Below are positions 7,579 through 16,730 of a DNA stretch of 48,346 nt, one piece after another (the stretch's first letter is position 1; each line of letters opens with the position of its first letter). The stretch spans positions 1 through 48,346 of the forward strand of contig NZ_BMSG01000046.1 of assembly GCF_014649035.1 (NCBI RefSeq). Reading direction: 5' to 3'. A program made the translations under genes and the position numbers. The DNA comes from Streptomyces sindenensis (GTDB lineage Bacteria; Actinomycetota; Actinomycetes; Streptomycetales; Streptomycetaceae). The notes below the pieces were generated by a model, which made no database searches, was not told the DNA's origin, and saw nothing but the letters and a program-made list of their open reading frames with translations.

Positions 7579-8322
7579 ATGACGCAGCCTCTTCCCGTCA
7601 CCCCTTCCGTACGCCTCGACGACCTGATCGAGGCCATCAAGAAGACCAACGACGACGCCCTGGAGCAGCTCTCCGGCGCGGTCCTCGCCGCCGACCACCT
7701 CGGAGACGTGGCCGACCACCTCATCGGCCACTTCGTGGACCAGGCCCGCCGCTCCGGCGCTTCCTGGACCGACATCGGCCGGAGCATGGGGGTCACCCGC
7801 CAGGCCGCCCAGAAGCGCTTCGTGCCCAAGAAGGGCGAGGGCTCATCGGAGCTGGACCCGAACGAGGGCTTCAACCGCTTCACCCCGCGCGCCCGCAACG
7901 TGGTGGTCGCCTCCCACAACGAGGCCCAGGCCGCCCGGCACGCCGAGATCGTCCCCGCCCACCTGATCCTCGGCCTGCTCGCCGAACCCGAGGCCATCGC
8001 CGCCCGCGTCCTCGTCGGACAGGGCGTGCGGCCGGACGCCCTGCGGGCGGCGGCGACCGCCGCGCTGCCCGCCCCGGTGGACGAGGCGCCCGAGCTGATC
8101 CCGTACGACGCCGACGCCAAGAAGGTCCTGGAGCTGACCTTCCGCGAGGCCCTGCGTCTCGGCCACAACTACGTCGGCACCGAGCACATCCTGCTGGCGC
8201 TGCTGGAGTTCGAGGACGGCTCCGGCGTGCTCACCGGCCTCGGCCTGGGCAAGGAGGCCGTGTCCGCGGCTGTGGAGCGGGCGGTGGGTGAGGCGGCCGG
8301 GGCTCTCCGGCAGGAGTCCTGA
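7579..8322 (+). CDS. HTH plus Clp-N repeat domain protein, probable autoregulator
   Basis: Residues ~1-85 contain a helical region ending in a helix-turn-helix-like segment (SWTDIGRSMGVTRQAAQKRF). Residues ~95-240 are a Clp N-terminal double repeat: FTPRARNVVVASHNEA with AHLILGLLAEP, then LELTFREALRLGHNYVGTEHILLALL. There is no ATPase domain, so this is not a ClpA/ClpC chaperone. Clp-N domains bind peptides or adaptor substrates, so the protein could couple a protein-quality signal to DNA binding; that is inference. ATG 7579 directly follows the operator/promoter, and no ribosome-binding site is possible on the predicted leaderless message. It is likely to regulate itself. Confidence 0.85.
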   Translation: MTQPLPVTPSVRLDDLIEAIKKTNDDALEQLSGAVLAADHLGDVADHLIGHFVDQARRSGASWTDIGRSMGVTRQAAQKRFVPKKGEGSSELDPNEGFNRFTPRARNVVVASHNEAQAARHAEIVPAHLILGLLAEPEAIAARVLVGQGVRPDALRAAATAALPAPVDEAPELIPYDADAKKVLELTFREALRLGHNYVGTEHILLALLEFEDGSGVLTGLGLGKEAVSAAVERAVGEAAGALRQES

Positions 8323-8356
8323 GGCCCCGACGGCCCCGCGTTCCTGGGCGGCGGGC

Positions 8357-9136
8357 TCAGTGTGCCGAGAATCCGCCGTCCACGAACAGCGACTGCCCGG
8401 TGACGTACGCCGAGGAGCGCCCCGCCAGGAAAACGGCGGCCCCCGCGAAGTCGTCCGCGAGGCCGTTGCGGCCGATCAGGGTCCGGGCGGCCAGCGACGC
8501 GACCTTCTCCGGATCCGACTGGAGGTGCGCGTTCAGCGGGGTCAGCACGAACCCGGGCACCAGGCTGTTCACGGTGACCCCGTGCGGCGACCACGCCTCG
8601 GCCTGCGAGCGGGTCAGTGACTCCAGGCCGCCCTTGGACACTCCGTAGGCGCCGCTGCTCACGAAGGCCCGGTGCGCCTGCTGCGACGTGACGTGGATGA
8701 TCCGCCCGTACCCCCGCTCGGCCATGCCCGGCCCGAACCGCTGCCCCAGCAGGAACGGCGCCTTCAGGTTCACCGCCATCGTGGTGTCCCAGACGTCCTC
8801 ACCCAGCTCGGTCATCGGCGGGCGCAGATTGATCCCGGCGCAGTTCACCAGGATGTCCGGCTCCCCGAAGGCCGCCGCGGCCTCCTCCGCCCCCGCGCGC
8901 ACCCCTCCGGAGGTGCTCAGGTCCGCGCTGACCCAGGCGGCCCGGCAGCCCTCGGCGGTCAGCTCGTCCACGGTCGACCGCAGCTCGGCCTCCCGGCGGG
9001 CCACCACGACGACGCTCGCTCCGGCCCGGGCCAGGGCGCCGGTGATCGCCCGGCCGATGCCGGAGCTGCCGCCGGTGACCACCGCCACCCGGCCTTCCAG
9101 CGAGAACAGTTCCGCGACGTAGGTCTGTGCACTCAT
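8357..9136 (-). CDS. SDR-family NAD(P)-dependent oxidoreductase
   Basis: This is a classical short-chain dehydrogenase of 259 residues. The Rossmann glycine motif is TGGSSGIG, NAG is present as NCAG, and the catalytic Ser-Tyr-Lys set lies in VTSQQAHRAFVSSGAYGVSK. The C-terminus VTGQSLFVDGG is typical of gluconate 5-dehydrogenase/FabG-like members. The substrate is not predictable. It is convergent with the Clp-N gene (34-base gap) and has no obvious operon partner. Confidence 0.92.
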   Translation of the reverse strand: MSAQTYVAELFSLEGRVAVVTGGSSGIGRAITGALARAGASVVVVARREAELRSTVDELTAEGCRAAWVSADLSTSGGVRAGAEEAAAAFGEPDILVNCAGINLRPPMTELGEDVWDTTMAVNLKAPFLLGQRFGPGMAERGYGRIIHVTSQQAHRAFVSSGAYGVSKGGLESLTRSQAEAWSPHGVTVNSLVPGFVLTPLNAHLQSDPEKVASLAARTLIGRNGLADDFAGAAVFLAGRSSAYVTGQSLFVDGGFSAH

Positions 9137-9245
9137 GTACGCACCTTAGATACGCGCTCGGATTCACGGTCGGGGCGGGGTGGGGGACCGGTGAACGCCG
9201 CGCGCCCTGTGGTGCGGAACCTGGCCGGGATGGGACCCTAGTGGT

Positions 9246-9686
9246 ATGAACATCCCTTTCTTGGACAACTGGCGTAAGCGTCAGGGTGGTACGCAGTCGG
9301 GCACGCTCGCCGCCGCCGTCGAGACGGACCCCGACGGTGTGGCCGAGCTGCTCGCCGAATGCGAACTGCTGCGCGTCCGGGCGGGGCAGCAAGGACTCGA
9401 ACTCGACGACACCCCCGCCTCGTTGACCGCGCTCGACCAGCTGCCGCCCCGCTGGCGCGACGACCCCGAGGAACTGCCCTGGCTCGGCAACGACGCCGGT
9501 CTCTATCTCGGCACGGTGATCGTGCGGACGGTGCCGGGCGCCGCGTGGGACATCTGGCCGAGCGGTCAGCCCGTGGTGCGGCTGGAGTCGGGGCGGGAGA
9601 TCGACGTCGTCTCGGCCGGACTCGACTGGGCGGTGGCCGGCAGTCCGGAGCTCTCCCAGGTGTACGCGGAGTCCGCCGAGAACTGA
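9246..9686 (+). CDS. Conserved small actinobacterial protein (possibly DUF6278)
   Basis: This acidic 146-residue cytosolic protein starts MNIPFLDNWRKRQ. It has a helical first half and a beta-rich second half (GLYLGTVIVRTVPGAAWDIWPSGQPVVRLESGREIDV). No signal peptide, membrane helix or catalytic motif is visible. The pattern is familiar as a conserved Streptomyces family (I recall DUF6278, not checked), and its function is unknown. It stands alone, divergent from the SDR gene (109 bases between starts) and about 140 bases before the ABC operon. That gap is AT-rich with a short AAAAG-C-CTTTT dyad near 9727, but no convincing promoter could be assigned. Confidence 0.75.
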   Translation: MNIPFLDNWRKRQGGTQSGTLAAAVETDPDGVAELLAECELLRVRAGQQGLELDDTPASLTALDQLPPRWRDDPEELPWLGNDAGLYLGTVIVRTVPGAAWDIWPSGQPVVRLESGREIDVVSAGLDWAVAGSPELSQVYAESAEN

Positions 9687-9829
9687 ACAGGGCCGGAGGG
9701 GGCCGCTCTCCTCGGCTAATCCAGTTAAAAAGCCTTTTGCGCCATTTACGCGTGTCGGGTGCGAAGTCCCTTTTCGCGATGGATAGTTTGCGCTGACCTC
9801 GACACAGCGACAAGTGGGTAGGGCAGCGC

Positions 9830-10573
<744 letters not shown>

Positions 10574-10583
10574 GGGGGATTCC

Positions 10584-11513
10584 GTGTTGCGTACGAGGAA
10601 CACGCGTACGGGCAGGGCCGCCGCTCTCGTGGCCGGTCTCCTGCTCGCCGCACTCGCCGCGGGCTGCGGCAAGGACGGCAGCCCGCCGGTCAAGGGCCCC
10701 AAGGCGGAGGCCCTGCCGGTGTACCAGGTCGACACCGCCTTCGACCTGCCCGACTCCCGCACCTGGACCAAGGCGAAGAGGCGCGGCTATCTCATCGTCG
10801 GAGCCAAGGAGGACCAGCCCTACCTGGGGGAGAAGGACCCGGCGAGCGGGACCTACTCCGGGTTCGACATCGAGATCGCCCGCATGATGGCCGCCTCGAT
10901 CGGCTTCGACCCGAAGACGATCCGCTTCCGCACGATCGCCTCCGCCAACCGCGAGACGGCCCTGCAGAACGGCCAGATCGACTACTACGTCGGCACCTAC
11001 ACCATCAACGACATGCGCAAGAAGCTCGTCGGCTTCGCGGGCCCCTACTACATGGCCGGCCAGGGACTGCTGGTGCGCACCGACGAGGACGACATCAACG
11101 GCCCCCAGGACCTGGCGGGGAAGACCGTCTGCTCGGCGGCCGGCTCCACGCCCTACCAGCGGATCGCCGCCGACTACCCCCGGGCGACCCTTGTCGCGTA
11201 CGACACGTACTCGATCTGCGTCGACAACCTCCTCACCTACCAGGTCGACGTCGTCACCACCGACGACGCGATCCTGCTGGGCTTCGCCGCCAAGGCGCCC
11301 GACGAGATGAAGGTCGTCGGCAAACCCTTCTCGCAGGAGCCGTACGGCATCGGCGTACCGCGCGGCGACAATGCCCTGCGCAACGCCCTCAACGACGCCC
11401 TGGAGGCCAACGAGCGAGACGGCAACTGGAAGAAGGCGTACGAAGCGACGCTCGGCCTCTCCGGAGCGCCCGCGCCGACCCCGCCGCCCATCGACCGCTA
11501 CCCGGCGACCTGA
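10584..11513 (+). CDS. gluB: Glutamate-type ABC transporter substrate-binding lipoprotein
   Basis: This 309-residue extracellular binding protein starts at GTG 10584 with GAGGGGGA a few bases upstream. The signal sequence ends in the lipobox LAAGC, so it is probably lipid-anchored. The mature part is a type II periplasmic-binding fold: RGYLIVGAKEDQPYLG, FDIEIARMMA, and the second-lobe segment DLAGKTVCSAAGSTPYQRI. The C-terminus carries a short Pro-rich tail (APAPTPPPIDRYPAT). It lies 10 bases after gluA. It presumably captures glutamate or a related acidic amino acid; specificity is inferred only from the operon order. Confidence 0.92.
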   Translation: MLRTRNTRTGRAAALVAGLLLAALAAGCGKDGSPPVKGPKAEALPVYQVDTAFDLPDSRTWTKAKRRGYLIVGAKEDQPYLGEKDPASGTYSGFDIEIARMMAASIGFDPKTIRFRTIASANRETALQNGQIDYYVGTYTINDMRKKLVGFAGPYYMAGQGLLVRTDEDDINGPQDLAGKTVCSAAGSTPYQRIAADYPRATLVAYDTYSICVDNLLTYQVDVVTTDDAILLGFAAKAPDEMKVVGKPFSQEPYGIGVPRGDNALRNALNDALEANERDGNWKKAYEATLGLSGAPAPTPPPIDRYPAT

Positions 11514-11530
11514 GGGGACGCGCCTCACCC

Positions 11531-12175
11531 ATGGACGTACTGACAGAGAACTTCTCCCTCTACGGCAAGGGCTTCCTCGGCACCGTCGAACTGACCGTCT
11601 ACGCCTCGGCGCTGGCGCTCGTCCTCGGCTTCCTGATGGCGTCCTGCCGGGTCGCGCCCGTCGGCTCCCTCCGGGTGCTGGGCACGGTCTGGGTCACCGT
11701 GCTCCGCAACACCCCGCTGACGCTGCTGTTCTTCGCGGTCCTGCTCGGCCTGCCCCGCTTCGGGCTCGTCCTGCCGTTCCAGCTCTTCGCCGTCATCGCG
11801 CTCGGCTGCTACACCTCGGCGTTCATCTGCGAGGTGCTGCGCTCCGGCATCAACACCGTGCCCAAGGGCCAGGGCGAGGCAGCCCGCAGCCTCGGCATGA
11901 ACTTCGGCCAGACCCTGAGCAGCGTGGTCCTGCCGCAGGCGTTCCGGTCGGTGATCCCGCCGGTCGGCTCGACCCTGATCGCGCTGGCGAAGAACTCCGC
12001 CATCGCCGGGGCGTTCAGCGTCACCGAACTCCTCGGCACCTACAAGACGCTCAACGAACTCGGCTACAGCATCATCTGGTCCTTCGTCTGGATCGCCGTC
12101 GGCTACCTGATCATCACCCTGACCATCAGCGCGGTGTTCAACGTGATGGAGAAGCGCTGGGGAGTCGCACGATGA
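11531..12175 (+). CDS. gluC: Amino acid ABC transporter permease (GluC type)
   Basis: This 214-residue inner-membrane permease has about five hydrophobic segments. It carries the conserved EAA loop EAARSLGMNFGQTLSSVVLPQAFR, which contacts the ATPase. Its stop overlaps the start of the second permease (ATGA at 12172), so the two are translationally coupled and should form the heterodimeric channel. Confidence 0.92.
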   Translation: MDVLTENFSLYGKGFLGTVELTVYASALALVLGFLMASCRVAPVGSLRVLGTVWVTVLRNTPLTLLFFAVLLGLPRFGLVLPFQLFAVIALGCYTSAFICEVLRSGINTVPKGQGEAARSLGMNFGQTLSSVVLPQAFRSVIPPVGSTLIALAKNSAIAGAFSVTELLGTYKTLNELGYSIIWSFVWIAVGYLIITLTISAVFNVMEKRWGVAR

Positions 12176-13068
12176 CCAAGACCCTCACCCGTAAGGCGTC
12201 CCGGGCCTCGGCGCCCGAGGCCACCGCGCTCTACGACATCCCCGGGCCGGAGACCCGCAGGCGGCACCTGATGTACGGGATCGCCTCCACGGTGGTGATC
12301 CTGGCGCTGTTCGGCTGGATCGTCTACCTGCTGTTCGACACCGACCAGTTCACCGCGCAGAAGTGGGCGCCCTTCGAGTACAAGGGCATTCAGGAACTGC
12401 TGCTGCGCGGGCTTGGCAACACCCTCAAGGCGTTCGCGTACGCGGCGGTCCTCTCGCTCGCGCTCGGCGCGGTCCTCGCCGTCGGCCGGCTCTCCGAGCA
12501 CCGGGTGCTGCGCTGGATCTCCACCCTGCTGGTCGAGTTCTTCCGGGCCATGCCCGTGCTCGTGATGATCTTCTTCATCTTCGTGGCGCTGAAGGTCCAG
12601 CCGCTGCCCGCCCTCGTCACCGGGCTGACCCTCTACAACGGCTCCGTCCTCGCGGAGGTGTTCCGCACCGGGATCAACGCCGTGGACCGGGGCCAGCGCG
12701 AGGCGGCGTACGCGCTCGGCATGCGCAAGACCCAGGTCACCACGTACGTCCTCGCGCCGCAGGCGGTACGCGCGATGCTGCCGACCATCATCAGCCAGCT
12801 GGTGGTCGCGCTGAAGGACACCTCGCTCGGCTATCTGATCACCTACGAGGAATTCCTCCACGCCGGAAAGCTGATCGCGTCGAATCTCGACTATGATCTT
12901 CCCTTCATCCCCGTCGTGATGGTGATCTCGCCGATCTACATCGGGATGTGCATGCTGCTCTCGTGGTTCGCCACCTGGGTGGCCAAGAGGCAGCGGCGCA
13001 ACCTGAAAACCAGAGCGGTCGGGGTCGCCCCGGCCGAACCGGGGACGCTGCTGCCGGGAGGGCAGTAG
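12172..13068 (+). CDS. gluD: Amino acid ABC transporter permease (GluD type)
   Basis: This 298-residue permease starts at ATG 12172, overlapping the gluC stop by four bases. Residues 1-40 form a cytoplasmic leader (KTLTRKASRASAPEATALYDIPGPETRRR), longer than in GluC. About five to six membrane segments follow, with the EAA loop EAAYALGMRKTQVTTYVLAPQAVR. The C-terminus is a positively charged tail (AKRQRRNLKTR). It is the last gene of the uptake operon. Confidence 0.92.
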   Translation: MTKTLTRKASRASAPEATALYDIPGPETRRRHLMYGIASTVVILALFGWIVYLLFDTDQFTAQKWAPFEYKGIQELLLRGLGNTLKAFAYAAVLSLALGAVLAVGRLSEHRVLRWISTLLVEFFRAMPVLVMIFFIFVALKVQPLPALVTGLTLYNGSVLAEVFRTGINAVDRGQREAAYALGMRKTQVTTYVLAPQAVRAMLPTIISQLVVALKDTSLGYLITYEEFLHAGKLIASNLDYDLPFIPVVMVISPIYIGMCMLLSWFATWVAKRQRRNLKTRAVGVAPAEPGTLLPGGQ

Positions 13069-13099
13069 CCGGGCAGTGCCCGCCGGCAGCAGTCGGTGA

Positions 13100-13352
13100 T
13101 CACTTCTCGCGCGGCGGGACCGGGAGATGACCCGGGTCCGTTCCGGGCGAGGAGAAGGTCAGCTGCGCGCCGGTCGGGTCGTGCCCGATGTACAGCGGAT
13201 CGACGGTGTCGATCACCAGGACGAGCCGGTGACCGGCCGGGACGTCGTAGGCCGTGGAGAAGGGCTCCAGGACTACGGGGAACGGCCGGCCCGGCTTCGT
13301 GCCCGGTGACCGCATTGCGCGGCTCGTTCGAGGGTGCGAACGGGTGCCACCG
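13100..13352 (-). pseudogene. C-terminal remnant of a CocE/X-Pro dipeptidyl-peptidase-like hydrolase
   Basis: On the minus strand, TRWHPFAPSNEP is read in one frame and then, after a frameshift near 13310, GRPFPVVLEPFSTAYDVPAGHRLVLVIDTVDPLYIGH in another, ending at a stop at 13100. This resembles the jelly-roll C-terminal domain of CocE/NonD and X-Pro dipeptidyl-peptidase enzymes, in which a WHPF segment precedes a PAGHRL strand. The alpha/beta-hydrolase domain is absent: the intact L,D-transpeptidase gene occupies the place where it should be. It is therefore a residual fragment. It fills most of the gap between gluD and the transpeptidase. Confidence 0.6.
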
Positions 13353-13354
13353 GG

Positions 13355-14563
13355 TCACTTCAGGGCGCTTTTGACCTGCCAGTCCGTCCAGGAGAGATTC
13401 CACGCGCCGTAGCCGTTGCCCTCGGCGACCGTGCCCTTGGCCTCCGCGCCGGTCATCTCGAACGGGTCACCCACCCGCACCTGCCCGTACAGCGCGGCGG
13501 CGTCGCCGTCGCCCATCCCGAGGCAGCCCGAACTCCGGTTGGCCCGGCCGAAGAAGCCAGCGTTCCACGGTGCCGCGTGGGCGTACATCCCCGACCAGGT
13601 CAGCCGCATCGAGTAGTCGACCATCTTGTCGTAGGCGTCGCCCAGGCCCACCGTCTCGGAACGCATGTTGATCGTGCCCTCCTTCGACATCAGGACCGCC
13701 GTGCCCCGCCAGGACGCCTTCTCGCCGCCCGGGGTGCCCGCCGACATCGGCAGGTCCATGACCTGCTTCCCGTCCCGGTGCAGGGAGAGCCGATGCCTGT
13801 CGAGGTCGACCCTGACCACCTGGGCCGCGCCGACCGTGAACGTCGTCGCGTAGTCGCGGACGAACCAGCCGCCGTCCGCCCCCGTGTCGACTCCGTTCAG
13901 CCGCGCGTCCAGGGTGACCTTCGTGCCGGGCTTCCAGTACTCCTTCGGCCGCCAGTCGACACGGTCCTTGCCCGAGTAGTCCTGGAGCCAGCCCCAGGAG
14001 CCCTCGGTGTCGTTGGAGGTGGACACCTTCAGGGCCTTCTCCACCGCGGCCTTGTTCTTCACCGGGTGGTCGAAGACGACGGACAGCGGCTGGGCGATGC
14101 CCACGGTCGTGTTCTTGCCCGGCGCCAGAGACAGCTTGTTGACCTTCTCGGCCTCGGCGGTGGCGAACGTCGCCCGGTCGCTGCCGCCGTCCGCGTCGGT
14201 CGCCTCGACCGTGTACGCGGTGCCCGGCGCGGCGACCCGCTCGGACGTCCAGGTCCGGCCGTCGGCGGATATCCTTCCGGCCAGCGGGTCGCCCTCGCCC
14301 GGCTTGACCGACACGGACTTCAGCTTCCCGTGCGCCAGTTCCACCTTCACCGGCTCGCCGGGCGCCGCCGCCTCGCCCCGGAGGTTCACCGTGATCCTGG
14401 TGTCGGGGGCCTTGGCGTCCCCGCCCACCTCGGCGGAGCCCGAACCGCCGCCCGAGCACGCGGTGAGCGCGGCGGCGAGCAGCGCCGCGGGCCCGGTCAG
14501 GGCGAGCCGGGCCCTTTGGCCGGCCGAAGCGGAACAACGGATGCGCGGGCGTGCGGAACTCAC
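13355..14563 (-). CDS. L,D-transpeptidase lipoprotein (Ig-like domains plus YkuD domain)
   Basis: This 402-residue envelope protein starts at GTG 14563 with GGAGG seven bases upstream. A signal sequence ends in the lipobox LTAC (about residue 36). Two Ig-like segments follow (~50-250), as in mycobacterial Ldt enzymes. The YkuD catalytic domain occupies ~260-390, with His in HAAPWNAGFFG and the nucleophile in SSGCLGM. It should make 3-3 peptidoglycan cross-links on the outer face of the membrane. The usual Arg after the catalytic Cys region (SxGCxR) is replaced by Gly (GCLG), which is unusual. It is otherwise intact. Confidence 0.9.
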   Translation of the reverse strand: MSSARPRIRCSASAGQRARLALTGPAALLAAALTACSGGGSGSAEVGGDAKAPDTRITVNLRGEAAAPGEPVKVELAHGKLKSVSVKPGEGDPLAGRISADGRTWTSERVAAPGTAYTVEATDADGGSDRATFATAEAEKVNKLSLAPGKNTTVGIAQPLSVVFDHPVKNKAAVEKALKVSTSNDTEGSWGWLQDYSGKDRVDWRPKEYWKPGTKVTLDARLNGVDTGADGGWFVRDYATTFTVGAAQVVRVDLDRHRLSLHRDGKQVMDLPMSAGTPGGEKASWRGTAVLMSKEGTINMRSETVGLGDAYDKMVDYSMRLTWSGMYAHAAPWNAGFFGRANRSSGCLGMGDGDAAALYGQVRVGDPFEMTGAEAKGTVAEGNGYGAWNLSWTDWQVKSALK

Positions 14564-14706
14564 GGAAAGACCTCCAGGGCTGGGTGCTCAACAGCAAAGA
14601 GGTGATTTCCCCCATGTCGGGTTCCTCGCACGCACCGGAAAATCCGGTCGCTTTCACCGCGTTACGATCGCCCGTCGGCCGGCACGAGGAACGCGGGGGA
14701 CCACCA

Positions 14707-15870
14707 GTGAGCGCGACCACCACCAGCACCACCGGCCCCCCGGGCCGGAGCACCTCGGTGCTGCGCAGCGGGGCCGTGATGGCGGCGGGCTGAACGCGGT
14801 CTTCGTCCCCGAACTGGTCCGCGCGGCCAAGGAGCACGCCGACGGCGGAGCCGCGTACACCGACCGGCTGCTCACCCTGTGCACGATCGGCCTCCTCGCC
14901 CTCACCGCGCTCGCCGTGGCGGCGGCCCCCGTCGTCGTCGGCCTCTACACCGACTACGACGGCCGCCAGGCGGAGCTGACGATCGCGCTGGCCCGCTGCT
15001 GCCTGCCGCAGATCCTCTTCTACGGGCTCTTCACGCTGCTCGGACAGGTCCTCAACGCACGCGGCCGGTTCGGCGCGATGATGTGGGCCCCGGTCCTCAA
15101 CAACATCCTTATCACCGGGGTGTTCGGCCTCTACATCGCCATCGCCACGAACTCTGACGGCACCCTCACCGACACGCACGCCCGCCTCCTCGGCTGGGGC
15201 ACCACCGCGGGTACAGCCGTACAGACGCTCGCCCTCATACCCGCGCTGCGCGCCGCGAAGTTCCGCTGGCGGCCCCGGTTCGACCGGCGCGGCAGCGGAC
15301 TGACCCTGGCCGATACGCGCCGCCGGCTGGCTGGTGCTGCTCGTCCTCACCAACCAGCTCGCGTACTGGGTCGTCACCCGGCTCTCCACCGCCAGCGGGC
15401 TCCACGCCGCCGAGCAGAGCGTCGCGGGCGGGGCGGGCTACACCGCGTACAGCTACGCCTATCAGCTCTGGGTCGTCCCGCAGGGCATCATCACGGTCTC
15501 GCTGGTCACCGCCCTGATGCCCCGGATGAGCAGGTACGCCGCCGACGGCGACCTCGCCGGGGTGCGGCGCGACGTCGCGTACGCCCTGCGCACCAGCGCC
15601 GCCGCCGTGGTGCCCGCCGCCACCGCCCTGCTGGTACTCGCGCCCTGGGTGATCGGCTCCGTCTTCGGGTACGGGCGCACCACCCCCGCCGACATCACGG
15701 TGATGGCCGGAATCATGATGGCGCGGATTGCGGAGAGGGCCGGCGACGTGGCGGCGGCCGGGGCCGGGACGCTCGCTCTGCTCCTCGGCGTGGTGCTGCT
15801 GGCCAGGCCGCTCGGGATAGGGGAGATCACCGCGATGCCGGCGTCCGGCCGGGCCCGGCTGCGCCGCTGA
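14707..15870 (+). pseudogene. MurJ/MviN-like lipid II flippase paralogue, broken
   Basis: The gene begins at GTG 14707 (SATTTSTT...STSVLRSGAVMAAG) and hits a stop at 14791. The following frame resumes immediately with LNAVFVPELVRAAKEHADGG, so roughly 50 residues (the first membrane helices) are deleted at the junction GGCGGCGGGC. A second frameshift near 15313 moves to the frame reading WLVLLVLTNQLAYWVVT through MPRMSRYAADGDLAGVRRDVAYALRTSAAAVVPA. A third lesion after ITVMAGIMMA removes the helices before the C-terminal RIAERAGDVAAAGAG. This cannot encode a working flippase. Streptomyces normally carry a separate functional murJ, so this is probably a dying paralogue. Confidence 0.85.
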
Positions 15871-15881
15871 GGCGGGCCCGG

Positions 15882-16625
15882 TCAGCCGCGCGCCCGGTGC
15901 GAGACGGGCGTACTGGGGGCGGGGGACTGGGCCTCGCGGGTTACATCGCCGACCAGCTCGACCACATCGGGGCCGTACGCCTGGGAGTTGACGACCTTCA
16001 GCAGCAGGCAGAACGACTTGTTCCCGTGCTTGCGGCGCAGCTTGTCGTGGTTGCGGGCGACATAACGGGTGGCGGCCTGATTGGTGATGGCCCGCTGACC
16101 GCAGAACAGGAAGACCGGGCGGGACTCCTGACCACCTGTCAGCCGTGCGAGCAGGACGTACTCCGAGGTGCCCGGCTCCATCCGGTAGCGTTCCGAGCCG
16201 ACCTGGAACGCCACCCGGTCCGGCCCCGGGTCCTGCTCGACGTTGATCCGCACCCCGGGCAGCAGGGTCCGCAGATGCGCCGCCATCCGCTGGTTGGACG
16301 TCGGGCCGCCGACGCAGTACTCCGTACGCTCCCCGAACCCCTGCTGGGCCGTGTCGTGGGTGACGATCTGCGCGTGGGCCCCGCAGTCCTTGATGAGCGC
16401 GGAGAGTTCGAGCAGGGCGAAGGCGTCGTGCCGGTGCACCGCTCCCTCGGCGCCCGCGTAGCGGTTGACGACCAGCAGGCATTCGGAGTTCGACGGCAGC
16501 CCGAAGAAGGCCTGTTTGCGCCGGAGCCCCCGCCGCCAGAGATAGGTTCGGGCGAGCCAGCCCAGCGAGGCACTGATCCCGGCGGCTATCACGCCCAGCA
16601 CGATGTTGCGCACGTCGTCCGTCAT
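15882..16625 (-). CDS. Membrane-anchored protein of unknown function
   Basis: This 247-residue protein has one N-terminal membrane helix (VLGVIAAGISASLGWLART) followed by a basic stretch and a soluble cytoplasmic domain. The domain opens with LLVVNRYAG, then HDAFALLELSALIKDCG and a glycine loop CVGGPTSNQRMAAHL. It ends with SFCLLLKVVNSQAYGPDVVELV. The alternating strand/helix pattern with a GGPxSN loop suggests a Rossmann-like, possibly nucleotide-sensing fold; that is inference. It is not recognised with certainty. It is convergent with the dead murJ-like gene and divergent from ggt. Confidence 0.75.
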   Translation of the reverse strand: MTDDVRNIVLGVIAAGISASLGWLARTYLWRRGLRRKQAFFGLPSNSECLLVVNRYAGAEGAVHRHDAFALLELSALIKDCGAHAQIVTHDTAQQGFGERTEYCVGGPTSNQRMAAHLRTLLPGVRINVEQDPGPDRVAFQVGSERYRMEPGTSEYVLLARLTGGQESRPVFLFCGQRAITNQAATRYVARNHDKLRRKHGNKSFCLLLKVVNSQAYGPDVVELVGDVTREAQSPAPSTPVSHRARG

Positions 16626-16730
16626 GGGCGCGCATGGTATCGGTCATTCGGGTAACCGTTCGAGGCGGTCCTGACGATCCCGGATCCCCGGGGCTACCCT
16701 GCGGGCGAGATCCGTTGACTGGAGGTACGT

